A DNA stretch of 64,000 bases, from positions 1 through 64,000 of the forward strand of contig DYJE01000028.1 of NCBI GenBank assembly GCA_020723285.1, read 5' to 3'. Below, one piece after another: positions 22,726 to 31,987 of the stretch (its first letter is position 1; every line of letters begins with the position of its first letter). Under the pieces are notes generated by a model, which made no database searches, was not told the DNA's origin, and saw only the letters and a program-made list of their open reading frames with translations. Origin of the DNA: Desulforapulum autotrophicum. Its GTDB lineage: Bacteria > Desulfobacterota > Desulfobacteria > Desulfobacterales > Desulfolunaceae. A program made the position numbers and the translations under genes.

Positions 22726-23265
22726 ATGAAAACGAAGCTCACCCCCCTTGAAATCCAGCAGCAAAGATTCGCAACCGGATTCAGAGGATACAGTACGGCG
22801 GAAGTTGACAGTTTCCTCGACCATGCCGCAGACACCATCGAAACGCTGATGATGGAAAACGAGTCCTTGAAGGAGAAAAACCTCCAGCTGGGTCAGGAAA
22901 ACCAGGATTTCAGAGCCCGTGAGGAATCGTTCAAACGGGTGATGCTGAATTCCCAGAAAGTTCTGGAACAGATGAACGAAAACGCCAGGAAATCATCGGA
23001 AGTGATGGTGGCCCAGGCGGAAGTGGATGCGGAGCGGATCATCCAGAGCGCTCACCACACGCTCGCCCGGATGCATGAAGAGATCAGCGAGCTTAAACGC
23101 CAGAAAATTCATTTCAGAACCCAGCTGCGGGCCATGATCCAGGTCCATGGGGAGCTTCTGGATCTGACGGAAGCGGAGCAGGATGAAACCACCCCGCGAC
23201 GGGATTCCAAAGGTGATGATACCGAAGCGGTCTGGGATACCGGCATTGAACGGGCTTATGATTGA
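22726..23265 (+). CDS. DivIVA-domain protein
   Basis: 179 residues. The N-terminus (KLTPLEIQQQRFATGFRGYSTAEVDSFLDHAADTIE) matches the DivIVA/GpsB membrane-curvature-binding domain, followed by a coiled coil (about 35-140) with heptad patterning and an acidic C-terminus. DivIVA proteins mark cell poles and septa. It lies 15 bases after yggT and just before two pilT-like genes, which raises the possibility of polar placement of the pilus motor; that is inference. Confidence 0.85.
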   Translation: MKTKLTPLEIQQQRFATGFRGYSTAEVDSFLDHAADTIETLMMENESLKEKNLQLGQENQDFRAREESFKRVMLNSQKVLEQMNENARKSSEVMVAQAEVDAERIIQSAHHTLARMHEEISELKRQKIHFRTQLRAMIQVHGELLDLTEAEQDETTPRRDSKGDDTEAVWDTGIERAYD

Positions 23266-23303
23266 TTTCGTAATTAAATGAAAGTTAAAACGGGGGTTTA
23301 GAT

Positions 23304-24386
23304 ATGGCGAAGATCGATGCGTTTTTCAAGCTGATGCATGACCAGGGGGCGTCGGACCTCCACCTGAACGCGGGGCAGCCACCGGCGCTTCGTATCGACG
23401 GGCAGATCGAGAGGGTGAAATACAAAATTTTAGATAACAACACCCTCAAGGGCATGCTTTACGAAATCGCACCCGAAGGCAAGATCAAGCATTTTGAAGA
23501 AACCGGTGACGTGGATTTCGGCTATGAAATTCCGGGTCTCGCACGGTACAGGGCGAATTTTTTCCAGCAGAAAAACGGGGTGGGCGCTGTTTTCAGAGAA
23601 ATCCCCAGCACCATTCAGACCGCCGAACAGCTGGGACTTCCCGCCGTGGTCTCACGGCTGGCCTCTCTTCCGCGCGGTCTCGTGCTCGTCACCGGCCCCA
23701 CGGGAAGTGGGAAATCCACCACTCTTGCCGCCATTCTCGACGTGGCCAACCGCACACGGCGTGACCACATCATCACCATCGAAGACCCCATCGAGTTTGT
23801 TCATGAAAGCCGGAGTTGCCTTGTCAACCACCGTGAAGTGGGTTTCCATACCAAGTCTTTTACAGCGGCATTGAGGGGGGCTCTTCGTGAAGACCCGGAT
23901 ATCATCCTCGTGGGCGAGTTGAGAGATCTCGAAACCATATCCCTGGCCATTGAAGCGGCCTCCACCGGGCATCTTGTTCTGGCCACCCTTCACACGTCAA
24001 GCGCTCCCAAAACCGTGGACCGTCTCATCGAGGTGTTTCCAGCCAATGAACAGGCCCAGATCCGGTCCACCCTGGCCGACGGCATCAGGGCCGTCATTTC
24101 GCAGACCCTGTTCAAGCGGCGTGACCAGAGGGGGCGCTGTGCCGGACTTGAAATCATGATCGCCACCCCGGCGGTGCGGAACCTGATCCGGGAAGGCAAA
24201 TCCCACCAGATTCCGTCAGCCATTCAGGTGGGGCAGAAATACGGCATGCAGCTGATGGACGATTCCATTATGGACTTGTACAACAAAGGCTGGATCTCCG
24301 CCGAAGACGCCTACGCCAAGGCCTATGACAAAGGGAAGTTCCGTGCACTGATCGCAGGCGTTCCCCTTGATTTTACCGATGCGTGA
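23304..24386 (+). CDS. pilT: type IV pilus retraction ATPase PilT
   Basis: 360 residues of the GspE/PilT secretion ATPase class, which disassembles the type IV pilus to retract it. The N-terminal PAS-like domain contains GASDLHLNAGQPP. Walker A is GPTGSGKSTT (about 131-140), the Asp box is EDPIEFVH, Walker B is in DIILVGELRD, and the His box is GHLVLATLHTSS. The AVRNLIREGKSHQI motif is close to the AIRNLIRE element that is typical of PilT. It is followed by a second, PilU-like motor gene. No pilus assembly genes lie nearby. Confidence 0.92.
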   Translation: MAKIDAFFKLMHDQGASDLHLNAGQPPALRIDGQIERVKYKILDNNTLKGMLYEIAPEGKIKHFEETGDVDFGYEIPGLARYRANFFQQKNGVGAVFREIPSTIQTAEQLGLPAVVSRLASLPRGLVLVTGPTGSGKSTTLAAILDVANRTRRDHIITIEDPIEFVHESRSCLVNHREVGFHTKSFTAALRGALREDPDIILVGELRDLETISLAIEAASTGHLVLATLHTSSAPKTVDRLIEVFPANEQAQIRSTLADGIRAVISQTLFKRRDQRGRCAGLEIMIATPAVRNLIREGKSHQIPSAIQVGQKYGMQLMDDSIMDLYNKGWISAEDAYAKAYDKGKFRALIAGVPLDFTDA

Positions 24387-24452
24387 CAGCCGGTTGTGGG
24401 CCGGATCACCGTCAGGAACGGCAGGTAATAAGGAAACCCAGGGAGAAAACCC

Positions 24453-25622
24453 ATGAGAAAACAGGAAATGGATTATATTCTGGCGCGGATGCTGGACTCG
24501 TTCAGCAACGTGTCCGACCTGAACCTGACGGTGGGAAAACCGTTGCAGGTGGAAAGTTCGGGCAAACTGGTCCGGGTGGACATCGAGCCGGATTTCAAAG
24601 AGCTGACACCTTTTCAGACCGAAATTTTCGCCATGAACCTTCTGAACCAGGACCGGCGGCTTACGGATACGCTGATCAGAACCGGTTCCTGCGACCTTTC
24701 CTACAGTCTGCCGGGTAAAGCCCGATTCAGGGTGAACATCTTCTCCCAGAGCGGAAACTATTCCATCGTTCTCAGGCGTCTTGAAACCACCATTCCTTCC
24801 ATCCGGGAACTGAACCTGCCCAAGGCATTCGAGGAAATACCCCGGACTTTGAACGGCATCGTTTTTATCACCGGTGCCACTGGAACCGGAAAAACAACAT
24901 CCCTGGCCGCTGTTCTGGCCGAGGTCAACGCCACCCGGCCCGAACATGTGATCACCCTGGAAGACCCCATCGAATACGTGCATCCCCACAAAATGGCCAC
25001 GTTCAACCAGCGTGAGCTTGGAAGCGACTTCGAGAGTTTCGCCACGGGATTGAGAGCAGCCCTCCGCCAGGCTCCCAAGGTGATTCTCGTGGGAGAGATG
25101 CGAGACAAGGAAACCGTTGAAATCGGGTTAAGGGCCGCCGAGACAGGGCATCTTGTTCTGACCACACTTCATACCAACAACGCAGGCCAGACGGTCAACC
25201 GTATCCTGGGTATGTTCGACCCGGACGAGGAACGCCAGCTTCGTATCCGTCTTGCAGATTCGGTGCGGTGGATCATCTGCCAGCGTCTCCTGCCCAAAGT
25301 CGGCGGCGGCCGTGTGGCGGCCTTTGAAATACTGGGTTCAAGCCTCAGGGTGAAAGACATTATCCTGAACGGTGAAGTGGGTGACAACACTTACGAAAGC
25401 TGCATGGAGGCCGGAAGGGCCTTCGGCATGACCACCTTTGACCATTACATTGTCCATCTGTACGAGATGGGGCTGATCACCCATGAAACGGCCATCACTT
25501 ACGCCAGCCACAAGGCGGTGGTGGGACGAGGCATCGATTCCGTGAAAAGTTCTCGGGGTGAGAAGACCACCGATATCGAGGAACTTGAAATTGATCATAA
25601 CTACAACCGGAAATACAAATAG
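24453..25622 (+). CDS. PilT/PilU-type motor ATPase, second copy
   Basis: 389 residues, a diverged relative of the neighbouring PilT. It has Walker A GATGTGKTTS, EDPIEYVHPH, Walker B VILVGEMRD and the His box GHLVLTTLHTNN. The extended, basic C-terminus (after about 350) and the position right after pilT suit a PilU-like accessory retraction motor. The start at 24453 follows AGGGAG. Intergenic spacing is 66 bases. Whether it drives retraction alone or assists PilT cannot be read from sequence. Confidence 0.85.
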   Translation: MRKQEMDYILARMLDSFSNVSDLNLTVGKPLQVESSGKLVRVDIEPDFKELTPFQTEIFAMNLLNQDRRLTDTLIRTGSCDLSYSLPGKARFRVNIFSQSGNYSIVLRRLETTIPSIRELNLPKAFEEIPRTLNGIVFITGATGTGKTTSLAAVLAEVNATRPEHVITLEDPIEYVHPHKMATFNQRELGSDFESFATGLRAALRQAPKVILVGEMRDKETVEIGLRAAETGHLVLTTLHTNNAGQTVNRILGMFDPDEERQLRIRLADSVRWIICQRLLPKVGGGRVAAFEILGSSLRVKDIILNGEVGDNTYESCMEAGRAFGMTTFDHYIVHLYEMGLITHETAITYASHKAVVGRGIDSVKSSRGEKTTDIEELEIDHNYNRKYK

Positions 25623-25642
25623 CATTCGGGCAGGGGTTGACC

Positions 25643-26413
25643 ATGAAGATCGTATGTGACAAATGCCAAGGGAAATACAATGTGCCGGATGAAAAGATAC
25701 CGGAAGGCAAGCAGTTCGGTTTTACCTGCCCGAAATGCCGCAACAGGATCCCCGTGATGCGGATGGCGGAGAAATCGGAACCCACCGCCGACGAGGATAT
25801 TGTTTTCTCGCTGGATGGCGATGAGCCGGCCGAAGAGCCGCCGGATCCTTCCGGTGATGAGGCTTCCAAAGGCAGCGCTTTTTCCTTTGACGAGGAAGAT
25901 TCTGAAAAACCGTCCATTTCTTTTGCCGAGGACGAATCCATCTATGATTCGGCGGACAAGCCTTTTGATTTCGTGGAAGAGGAATACGAAACCGCGCTGA
26001 TCTGTGAAAGCGATCCGGTGATCCGGGAAAAGATCAAAATTGCCCTGGATCTGATGGAATACAGTGTCACCATGGCTGAGAGTACAAGGGACGCCCTGAA
26101 AAACATGCGCTACCACACCTATGATCTGGTGGTGCTGAACGAGAAATTCGACACACCCAATCCCGATGTGAACGGTATCCTGATTTATCTGAACCGCCTC
26201 ACCATGTATGATCGGAGACGGATCACCCTGTTTCTTCTTACCGAACGGTACAGGACCATGGACCCCATGGCAGCCTATCACCGCAGTGCCAATGCCGTGG
26301 TCAACGTCAAGGATATCGGGAAGATCGACACCATTCTTCAGAAGGGTCTGAACGATACCGGTGCTTTCTATAAAATTTTCAAGGAATACCTTGTCAGCGC
26401 CGGCAAGATCTAA
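25643..26413 (+). CDS. zinc-ribbon protein with degenerate receiver domain
   Basis: 256 residues from the ATG at 25643. The N-terminal zinc ribbon, CDKCQGKYNVPDEKIPEGK...CPKC, is of the same MJ0042 type as in the HDOD protein at 12359-13357. A long acidic, low-complexity linker (about 45-115) follows, then a CheY-like fold (about 118-245, TALICESDPVIREKIKIALDLMEYSVTMA). At the position of the phosphoacceptor Asp the strand reads YDLVVLNEKF, with Asn in place of Asp, so phosphorylation is unlikely. It follows the two motor genes and may be a regulator of pilus or surface behaviour. Confidence 0.75.
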   Translation: MKIVCDKCQGKYNVPDEKIPEGKQFGFTCPKCRNRIPVMRMAEKSEPTADEDIVFSLDGDEPAEEPPDPSGDEASKGSAFSFDEEDSEKPSISFAEDESIYDSADKPFDFVEEEYETALICESDPVIREKIKIALDLMEYSVTMAESTRDALKNMRYHTYDLVVLNEKFDTPNPDVNGILIYLNRLTMYDRRRITLFLLTERYRTMDPMAAYHRSANAVVNVKDIGKIDTILQKGLNDTGAFYKIFKEYLVSAGKI

Positions 26414-26428
26414 GGAATGGACCCTGTC

Positions 26429-26590
26429 ATGACCGTTAAAAAAGGGAAATACACCTGCAACGACTACCGTGAGGAAATGATTCTGCTGGGTCTGCAGAAA
26501 CGGTTGAACAGACCTGATCTGACCGAGGCTGAACGCCAGGAAATCATAAGGGAGATCCGTGAAGTGGAAAAGCAGATGGGGATGGTGTAA
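26429..26590 (+). CDS. 53-residue conserved small protein
   Basis: A short gene after the pseudo-receiver gene; the ATG at 26429 has AAGGA at an acceptable if long distance, and an ATG at 26417 in the same frame would give 57 residues. The product starts MTVKKGKYTCNDYREEMILL and ends in an amphipathic, charged helix (LTEAERQEIIREIREVEKQMG). It has one Cys, no membrane segment and no signal. Codon use is like that of its neighbours, and it is closed by a strong terminator, which supports a real gene at the end of the yggT-pilT operon. Function unknown. Confidence 0.7.
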   Translation: MTVKKGKYTCNDYREEMILLGLQKRLNRPDLTEAERQEIIREIREVEKQMGMV

Positions 26591-26596
26591 TCAACA

Positions 26597-26634
26597 AAAC
26601 AAGAAGCACGCCGTGTCAGGCGTGCTTCTTGTTT
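26597..26634. terminator. bidirectional rho-independent terminator
   Basis: A 15- to 16-bp inverted repeat, AACAAGAAGCACGCC against GGCGTGCTTCTTGTT, with loop GTGTCA. It is flanked by AAAA on the left and TTTT on the right, so it can serve the rightward operon as well as the convergent lipoprotein gene that ends at 26654. Confidence 0.9.
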
Positions 26635-26653
26635 TCAGGATTTTGATTTTTTT

Positions 26654-28969
26654 CTACAATTCCAGCAGGGTGCCGAGAAGATCTTTAGATTCTGACGTTT
26701 TATCAGCGGGAACAATGAAATTCACGGTCCGTGACGGAGTGTCGTTCACAGCGGGAAACGTGAGTGTGGTGTGAAATTCCCGATCTCCGGATTCGTTTTC
26801 TTTAAGGACAATAACGATGATGTTATTCGTTGAGATTGAGGAATCCTCGCTGTTTATGTATTTCCATGTCCCTTGAATCACAATATCCTTCCCATTTTCA
26901 GAGACCAGGGTTTCCGCATCGTCAACCATCAGATCCCCATGGATGAAATCAAGTTTGAGGGCCATGTTTCCGGAAGCGTTGATGGAAACAGCGCCGTGAT
27001 CGACCCGGTATCCCAGGCTCATGCTCATGCTCAGGTTTCCATCAGCCAGTAAATGGGTCTGGGTCACATCGTTCACCGTGCTGCTGATGGTGTGGTCCAT
27101 GTTTTTCGAAAGGGTCCACACGCTTGGAACCTTTGAATCACCGGTGCTTGAAACGATGCTCGACGTGAATCGGATCGCGGTTTCAAGGTCGGGTGAGGAC
27201 AGGGATACATCACAGGCTGAGGTTCCATCGCTTCGGGGCCGAATGACAAGACTCAGGAACGCCGTAACCCTTGGGCAGTTGTCACCTTTCCACAGACGTT
27301 TCACGAGGGTGACCTTGACGGGTTCTTCGGGGCTGCCGATGGTGAACGTCGCACCGTTCACACCTTCTGTGCGAGAAACAGGGAGACCCGTCACATTGAC
27401 GAAGAATCCGGAGGCAGTTGCCGGGCAGGCTTCTTTGTCAAGAATGAGTGAGCCTGCAACGGCGGGGGCGGCGTTTGAGCCTGAAAAATCAAGATCAAGC
27501 TGAACGTGGCCTGCGGATGTTTTGACGATGTCTTCTGTGATGTCACCTTCTGTGGTGACCGTTTCGACACCGTCCACGGTTTCACGGGTGATGTCCGTGA
27601 CGGATGTGGCGTGGGTCAGACGATACTCGTTACCGCCTCTTAGTATAAACGCACCGTTTGAAAAGGTGGGGATCACCAGATTTTTTTTGTTGTCGTAGAC
27701 GACATCGGTATAATCCGTTCGCTGGATTTCAGTCCTCAGGGTCGTTCGCAGCGTGACGACCTGTTCACCGCTTTCACCCGTATCGTTTTTCAGGTCTTTC
27801 AGAATCAGAGCGACAAGGGCTGTGTACTCGGTTCTGACGCCGTCCACACGTGTGTAGGGTACAGGTTTTTCCGGGTCGGTGGAGGGATAATCGGGATTCG
27901 GCGACGTGATGAACACGTTTTTTGCCGTGACAGTGACGGACAGGCTGTAGTCTGTATCCACATCATGGCCCTCGGTGTCATGGGTGGTCATTTCTCCGGA
28001 TTGCTGAAATGTGACGGTATGTTGTCCTGGGTTGATATACTCGGAATCAGGATTATTGGGCTCCAATTTTTTTTGCTCAAAAATATACGCCTGGGTGTCG
28101 ATGTCGATGTCGATGTCATCGCCGTTGGCGGAAAGGTTGGACGGAATGTGAAACTGGCCGGTGACGTTCGTGATGTCCGACGACCCGCCAAACTGAAAGG
28201 CAAGAAGCGTGTTTTCACTTGTTCCTTTGGAAACTGTTTGATCCGAATAAAGTTTTCGCGGGAAATGGACCCGGATTCCGGGGCTCTGTTTGGCCCATGT
28301 CTGGCCCATGAATGAAAGAGGACCACCCGCATCAGATGTTCTGAAAACAGACACCTTGAATTTGGCGGTTGTTTCGAGGTCTTTAAGACCCAGTGTCACA
28401 TCGGCGAAAAAGTCGCTGTCCGATCGGGTGACGACGATGGTGTATGTGCAAAGGGGCTGGACAATGGAACCGTTTTTCAGCTTGGTGGTGAGGTGGGCTG
28501 ATCCGGAAACCGTCAGGGCGTCTTTGGTGATGTTCACGTCAGCCGACTGGAAACCCAGGTTCATGGAGTTGCCGGTTGACGAGACGTTCCCGTCAAGAAT
28601 GACGTTTCCCGCACCTGAGACGATATGGTCCGGGCCAGATATCAGGCTCAAGTCCACGGTGATGGAATCGGTGGCCCCTGTATATGTGGCGGGAGCGGGG
28701 GGCTTTGAATCGGCTTTCGTCGACGTGAACGTCACGCTCTGGGATACCACGTTGACTTCGGAAAGGGTCTTCCAGTGTTCGCGGACCGTGCTGGTGCTTG
28801 TTTTTTCATCCTGAGTTGAGGTAGCCTCGTCCGGAGATTTGCTGAAGTTGCTGCTTCCGCAACCCGTCAGTGTCAACAGGATGATCAGTGAAAACACCAG
28901 GAATCCGCAGGGTCTGACGTTTTTGATCATCGTACAAAAGTTAAAGGGAAACCGGTATTTCTGGTTCAC
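26654..28969 (-). CDS. large lipoprotein with an internal repeat, unknown function
   Basis: 771 residues starting at a GTG at 28969 that has AAGGAGG at good distance. A hydrophobic segment followed by LLTLTGCGSS (Cys at about 37) is a type II signal peptide. The rest is Ser/Thr/Asp-rich beta sequence, as in adhesin-like surface proteins, with few helices. Two parts of the protein share a pattern (GLKDLETTAKFKVSVF at about 200 and SSPDLETAIRFTSSIV at about 590), which points to an internal duplication of a beta-domain. There is no recognised enzymatic motif. It stands alone, with a terminator at its end. Confidence 0.7.
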   Translation of the reverse strand: MNQKYRFPFNFCTMIKNVRPCGFLVFSLIILLTLTGCGSSNFSKSPDEATSTQDEKTSTSTVREHWKTLSEVNVVSQSVTFTSTKADSKPPAPATYTGATDSITVDLSLISGPDHIVSGAGNVILDGNVSSTGNSMNLGFQSADVNITKDALTVSGSAHLTTKLKNGSIVQPLCTYTIVVTRSDSDFFADVTLGLKDLETTAKFKVSVFRTSDAGGPLSFMGQTWAKQSPGIRVHFPRKLYSDQTVSKGTSENTLLAFQFGGSSDITNVTGQFHIPSNLSANGDDIDIDIDTQAYIFEQKKLEPNNPDSEYINPGQHTVTFQQSGEMTTHDTEGHDVDTDYSLSVTVTAKNVFITSPNPDYPSTDPEKPVPYTRVDGVRTEYTALVALILKDLKNDTGESGEQVVTLRTTLRTEIQRTDYTDVVYDNKKNLVIPTFSNGAFILRGGNEYRLTHATSVTDITRETVDGVETVTTEGDITEDIVKTSAGHVQLDLDFSGSNAAPAVAGSLILDKEACPATASGFFVNVTGLPVSRTEGVNGATFTIGSPEEPVKVTLVKRLWKGDNCPRVTAFLSLVIRPRSDGTSACDVSLSSPDLETAIRFTSSIVSSTGDSKVPSVWTLSKNMDHTISSTVNDVTQTHLLADGNLSMSMSLGYRVDHGAVSINASGNMALKLDFIHGDLMVDDAETLVSENGKDIVIQGTWKYINSEDSSISTNNIIVIVLKENESGDREFHTTLTFPAVNDTPSRTVNFIVPADKTSESKDLLGTLLEL

Positions 28970-29368
28970 ATCACTCCTCCTTGGGAAAGGATTGTTAATT
29001 TCAGGGAATTGATCGGTTGTATAAATGTTTTTTTATGCATATCCGATAAGATGAAACTTGTCAAACTGAACGGAAGGTCAAAGGAACATATTCTGTTATT
29101 TGAAAAAATTTTCACGAAACCTGATTCTATGGGTGCTGAACAGGCCCGTTCCGGCGATGGGGATTTGAGGGGGAATACCTTGCGAGGACTGTCTCGTTTT
29201 TGCACAGATAATTCCTTGATGTAAAAATTTAACTATCTGATATTTTAATGTAAAAAAAATTATTAATGTGGCGGATAAAACTGAAGTTAAGAGGTTGTAA
29301 ATGTCTTTTGATTGGTGTATAGATTCTCCGCAATCATAATCGCTCTATCACATATGAAAGGACACAGC
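28970..29368. other. divergent intergenic region
   Basis: About 400 bases between the leftward lipoprotein gene and the rightward DUF47 gene. It is AT-rich, especially 29225-29275, and should hold both promoters. I looked for a Pho-box-like direct repeat in front of the phosphate genes and saw no convincing one. Confidence 0.45.
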
Positions 29369-30019
29369 ATGATTTCTCTGCAGAGATTGTTGGCTAAAGA
29401 CGACAAGTTTTTTGATTTGCTGGAAAAAAGCGCCGACGAGGTTCAGAAGAACGTACTGGCCTTGATCGAGCTTGTTAAATCATCCGATCTGACATCCCCC
29501 GACATCGTGTCCAGAATTGAAAGTTTCAATGAGACACGTCGCAATGAAACGCGTATCGCCAACGAGATCACCGAGGAATTGTGCAAGACCTTCGTGACGC
29601 CTCTTGAAAGGGAGGACATCGAATCCCTGTCTTCCGCATTGTACAAAATCCCCAAGAATCTAGAAAAATTCGCCGAGCGGGTCACGGCTTTCCAGGCCTA
29701 TCTCAACAACGGCCTTTCCTTCGAACCCCAGACCAACATTCTGGAATTGATGGGGGAAACCATGACCCAGATGATCAAGTCCCTTCGGAGAAATCCAAAA
29801 CTCGACGTGATCAAAGGCCAGAACAACCGGATGCTGGCTCTGGAGGCCGAAGGCGACAAGCTGATGCTTGAACTGACCAAGGAACTGTATCTGACCTGCG
29901 GAACCGAACCTCTGAAATGTTACATTGTAAGAGATCTTTACGATCTTCTCGAACGGACCATTGACCGGTTCCGTGATGCCGCAAGCATCGTTTTCAGGAT
30001 TGTTCTCAAAAACTCTTAA
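29369..30019 (+). CDS. DUF47 (PhoU-like) protein
   Basis: 216 residues from the ATG at 29369, preceded by AAAGGA. All-helical, with the DUF47/PhoU_div pattern (a long helical bundle, TANEITEEL-like segment RIANEITEELCKTFVTPLEREDIESL, and FERxxD-like YDLLERTIDRFRDAASIV). DUF47 proteins are encoded next to PiT phosphate transporters and are thought to control them. The PiT gene follows after 46 bases. The pair is a typical low-affinity phosphate uptake unit. Confidence 0.88.
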   Translation: MISLQRLLAKDDKFFDLLEKSADEVQKNVLALIELVKSSDLTSPDIVSRIESFNETRRNETRIANEITEELCKTFVTPLEREDIESLSSALYKIPKNLEKFAERVTAFQAYLNNGLSFEPQTNILELMGETMTQMIKSLRRNPKLDVIKGQNNRMLALEAEGDKLMLELTKELYLTCGTEPLKCYIVRDLYDLLERTIDRFRDAASIVFRIVLKNS

Positions 30020-30065
30020 AACGAATCACGGGCCGACATGGGCCTGACGGACGGGAATTAATACA

Positions 30066-31133
30066 ATGATACTGGTACTCTGCGTCATATTAACTGCACT
30101 GGTGTTCGAATACATCAACGGGTTTCACGATACGGCCAATTCCATCGCCACCGTTGTGTCCACAAAAGTTCTGATGCCCAGCCAGGCGGTTCTTCTGGCC
30201 GCGATCTGCAATCTTCTGGGCGCGCTGTGGGGAACGGCGGTGGCCACCACCATCGGCAAAGGTCTTATCGACACCCAGTTCGTCACCATGAGTTCCATTC
30301 TGTGTGCGTTGATCGGTGCCGTGATCTGGAATCTTTTCACATGGTATTTCGGTCTCCCCTCCAGTTCAAGTCACGCCCTGATCGGCGGGCTGTGCGGTGC
30401 CACACTGGCGGCGGCTCACGGCAACTGGTCCGTGATCATCTGGTCTTCTGTGGACCCCGTGAAACACAAGGCTGTGGGCCTCTGGCCCAAAGTGATTCTG
30501 CCCATGCTCATTTCACCTGTTCTGGGGGTGGTCATCGGATTTTTCCTTATGGGTTTTCTGATATTCGTCCTTCGAAAAGCCAGTCCGAAAAACGTCAACA
30601 CCGTGTTCAACAAACTTCAGCTTCTGAGCGCGTCCCTCATGGGCGTGAGCCACGGCACCAACGACGCCCAGAAAACCATGGGGATCATCGCTCTGGCTCT
30701 TTTTACGGCCACCAACAGCAACCTGTTCAACGACCTTCCACCGTTTTTGGCATTTCTCAATACCCCCAAGTTTGAAGTTCACATGTGGGTGAAAATCGTC
30801 TGTGCCATCACCATGGCTCTCGGTACGGCGGCGGGGGGATGGCGCATCATCAAAACCCTGGGGCATAAAATGGTCCGGCTCCAGCCCATCCACGGTTTCG
30901 CGGCGGAAACAACCGCAGCCCTGATGATTCAGACAGCCTCACATTTCGGTATTCCCTTATCCACCACCCATGTGATTTCCACCTCCATCATGGGTGTGGG
31001 AGCCACAAAAAGGTTCAGTGCCGTGAAGTGGGGGATTGTACAGCGCATGCTCTGGGCGTGGGTGTTTACACTGCCCATCACCGCCCTGATCGGCTTTGGC
31101 GTGGAATACACCCTGCACTACTTCGGTGGTTAA
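30066..31133 (+). CDS. inorganic phosphate transporter, PiT family
   Basis: 355 residues with about ten hydrophobic segments. The two PiT signature repeats are present: FEYINGFHDTANSIATVVSTKVL at the N-terminus and GVSHGTNDAQKTMGIIAL in the middle, each with the conserved Asn-Asp/Thr core. The family moves metal-phosphate with protons or sodium across the inner membrane. It is coupled to the DUF47 gene upstream. Length is normal for bacterial PiT proteins. Confidence 0.92.
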   Translation: MILVLCVILTALVFEYINGFHDTANSIATVVSTKVLMPSQAVLLAAICNLLGALWGTAVATTIGKGLIDTQFVTMSSILCALIGAVIWNLFTWYFGLPSSSSHALIGGLCGATLAAAHGNWSVIIWSSVDPVKHKAVGLWPKVILPMLISPVLGVVIGFFLMGFLIFVLRKASPKNVNTVFNKLQLLSASLMGVSHGTNDAQKTMGIIALALFTATNSNLFNDLPPFLAFLNTPKFEVHMWVKIVCAITMALGTAAGGWRIIKTLGHKMVRLQPIHGFAAETTAALMIQTASHFGIPLSTTHVISTSIMGVGATKRFSAVKWGIVQRMLWAWVFTLPITALIGFGVEYTLHYFGG

Positions 31134-31411
31134 GCGTCTTGCTGCAAATGGATGATAGGGGGCCTGAACATGTCTATGCGTTTTCTTCGGGCCTCCCCAA
31201 TCCTCTTTTCAAAAGAAACCGGGGAGTTTAAACTCCTGTCATGATTGTATTTCAGTATCCCGCCTCTGAACGATAAAAAACCTTACAGTTTAAAATAATT
31301 TTTTATTAATTTTTTTGATGTGTCATGCCGATCTATAGCGTATGCATCATTCCTTTTCATCATCGCTGAACCTCTAACCAGTACACGAAAAACAATGTAG
31401 GAGAGAATGTC

Positions 31412-31879
31412 ATGAAAAAGACCGTTATGTTTTTTTTGCCCATGCTGTGTTCCCTTTTTATTGCATCCACATCCTTTGCCGGTGAAGTCGCAACCAAAGA
31501 TGAGTGTGTCGACATGTGCAAAAAGGCCGTACAGATGGCCAAGGACAAAGGTGTGGAAGAAATGATCAAAAAAGCGACTGATCCCAAAGGACCGTTTGTC
31601 TGGAAGGACAGCTATGTTTTTGTCTCGGACCTGACCACGAAGCGGGTTGTGGCGCATCCGGAAAAACCGGGTCTTGTGGGGAAGGATATGTCGGGCATCA
31701 AGGATGTGAAAGGCAAGATGTTCTATCTGGAAATTCTGAACGTTGCCAATGAAAAAGGCGAGGGCTGGGTGGATTATATGTGGCCAAAACCTGACGGAAC
31801 GACCCCGGTTCCCAAATCATCTTTTGTACTTAAAGTTCCGAATAAACCTTATGCCGTTATCGCCGGATATTACCATTGA
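31412..31879 (+). CDS. periplasmic single-Cache-domain protein
   Basis: 155 residues with a signal peptide (cleavage likely after SFA at about residue 24). The mature part is a stand-alone sCache_2-type sensory domain: the DECVDMCKKAVQMAKDKGVEEMI helix, FVWKDSYVFVSDL, the RVVAHPEKPGLVGKDMS loop, and the WVDYMWPKPDGTTPVPKSSFV strand pair. No kinase or transporter part is attached. AGGAGAG precedes the ATG. The next gene, same direction and about 100 bases on, is a chemoreceptor, so it might act as a soluble ligand-binding partner; that link is inference. Confidence 0.82.
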   Translation: MKKTVMFFLPMLCSLFIASTSFAGEVATKDECVDMCKKAVQMAKDKGVEEMIKKATDPKGPFVWKDSYVFVSDLTTKRVVAHPEKPGLVGKDMSGIKDVKGKMFYLEILNVANEKGEGWVDYMWPKPDGTTPVPKSSFVLKVPNKPYAVIAGYYH

Positions 31880-31886
31880 TTCTCCT

Positions 31887-31923
31887 CTGACGGGGGGGCA
31901 GGTTTGTCCGTCCCCCCGTTCAG
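31887..31923 (+). terminator. GC-rich hairpin after the Cache gene
   Basis: CTGACGGGGGG and CCCCCCGTTCAG pair with one bulged base just after the Cache gene stop. There is no T-run, so termination is only a guess; it could equally stabilise the transcript end or attenuate read-through into the chemoreceptor gene. Confidence 0.35.
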
Positions 31924-31987
31924 TGATCCGGACAGGGTATCACTCCTTGAAGCGTCGCCTGTTGTGCAGACGCAGTATCGAGGTTGA

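Noticed and set aside
29225-29368. Pho box before the DUF47/PiT genes
   Set aside because: No tandem CTGTCAT-like repeat could be found at a sensible distance from the start.
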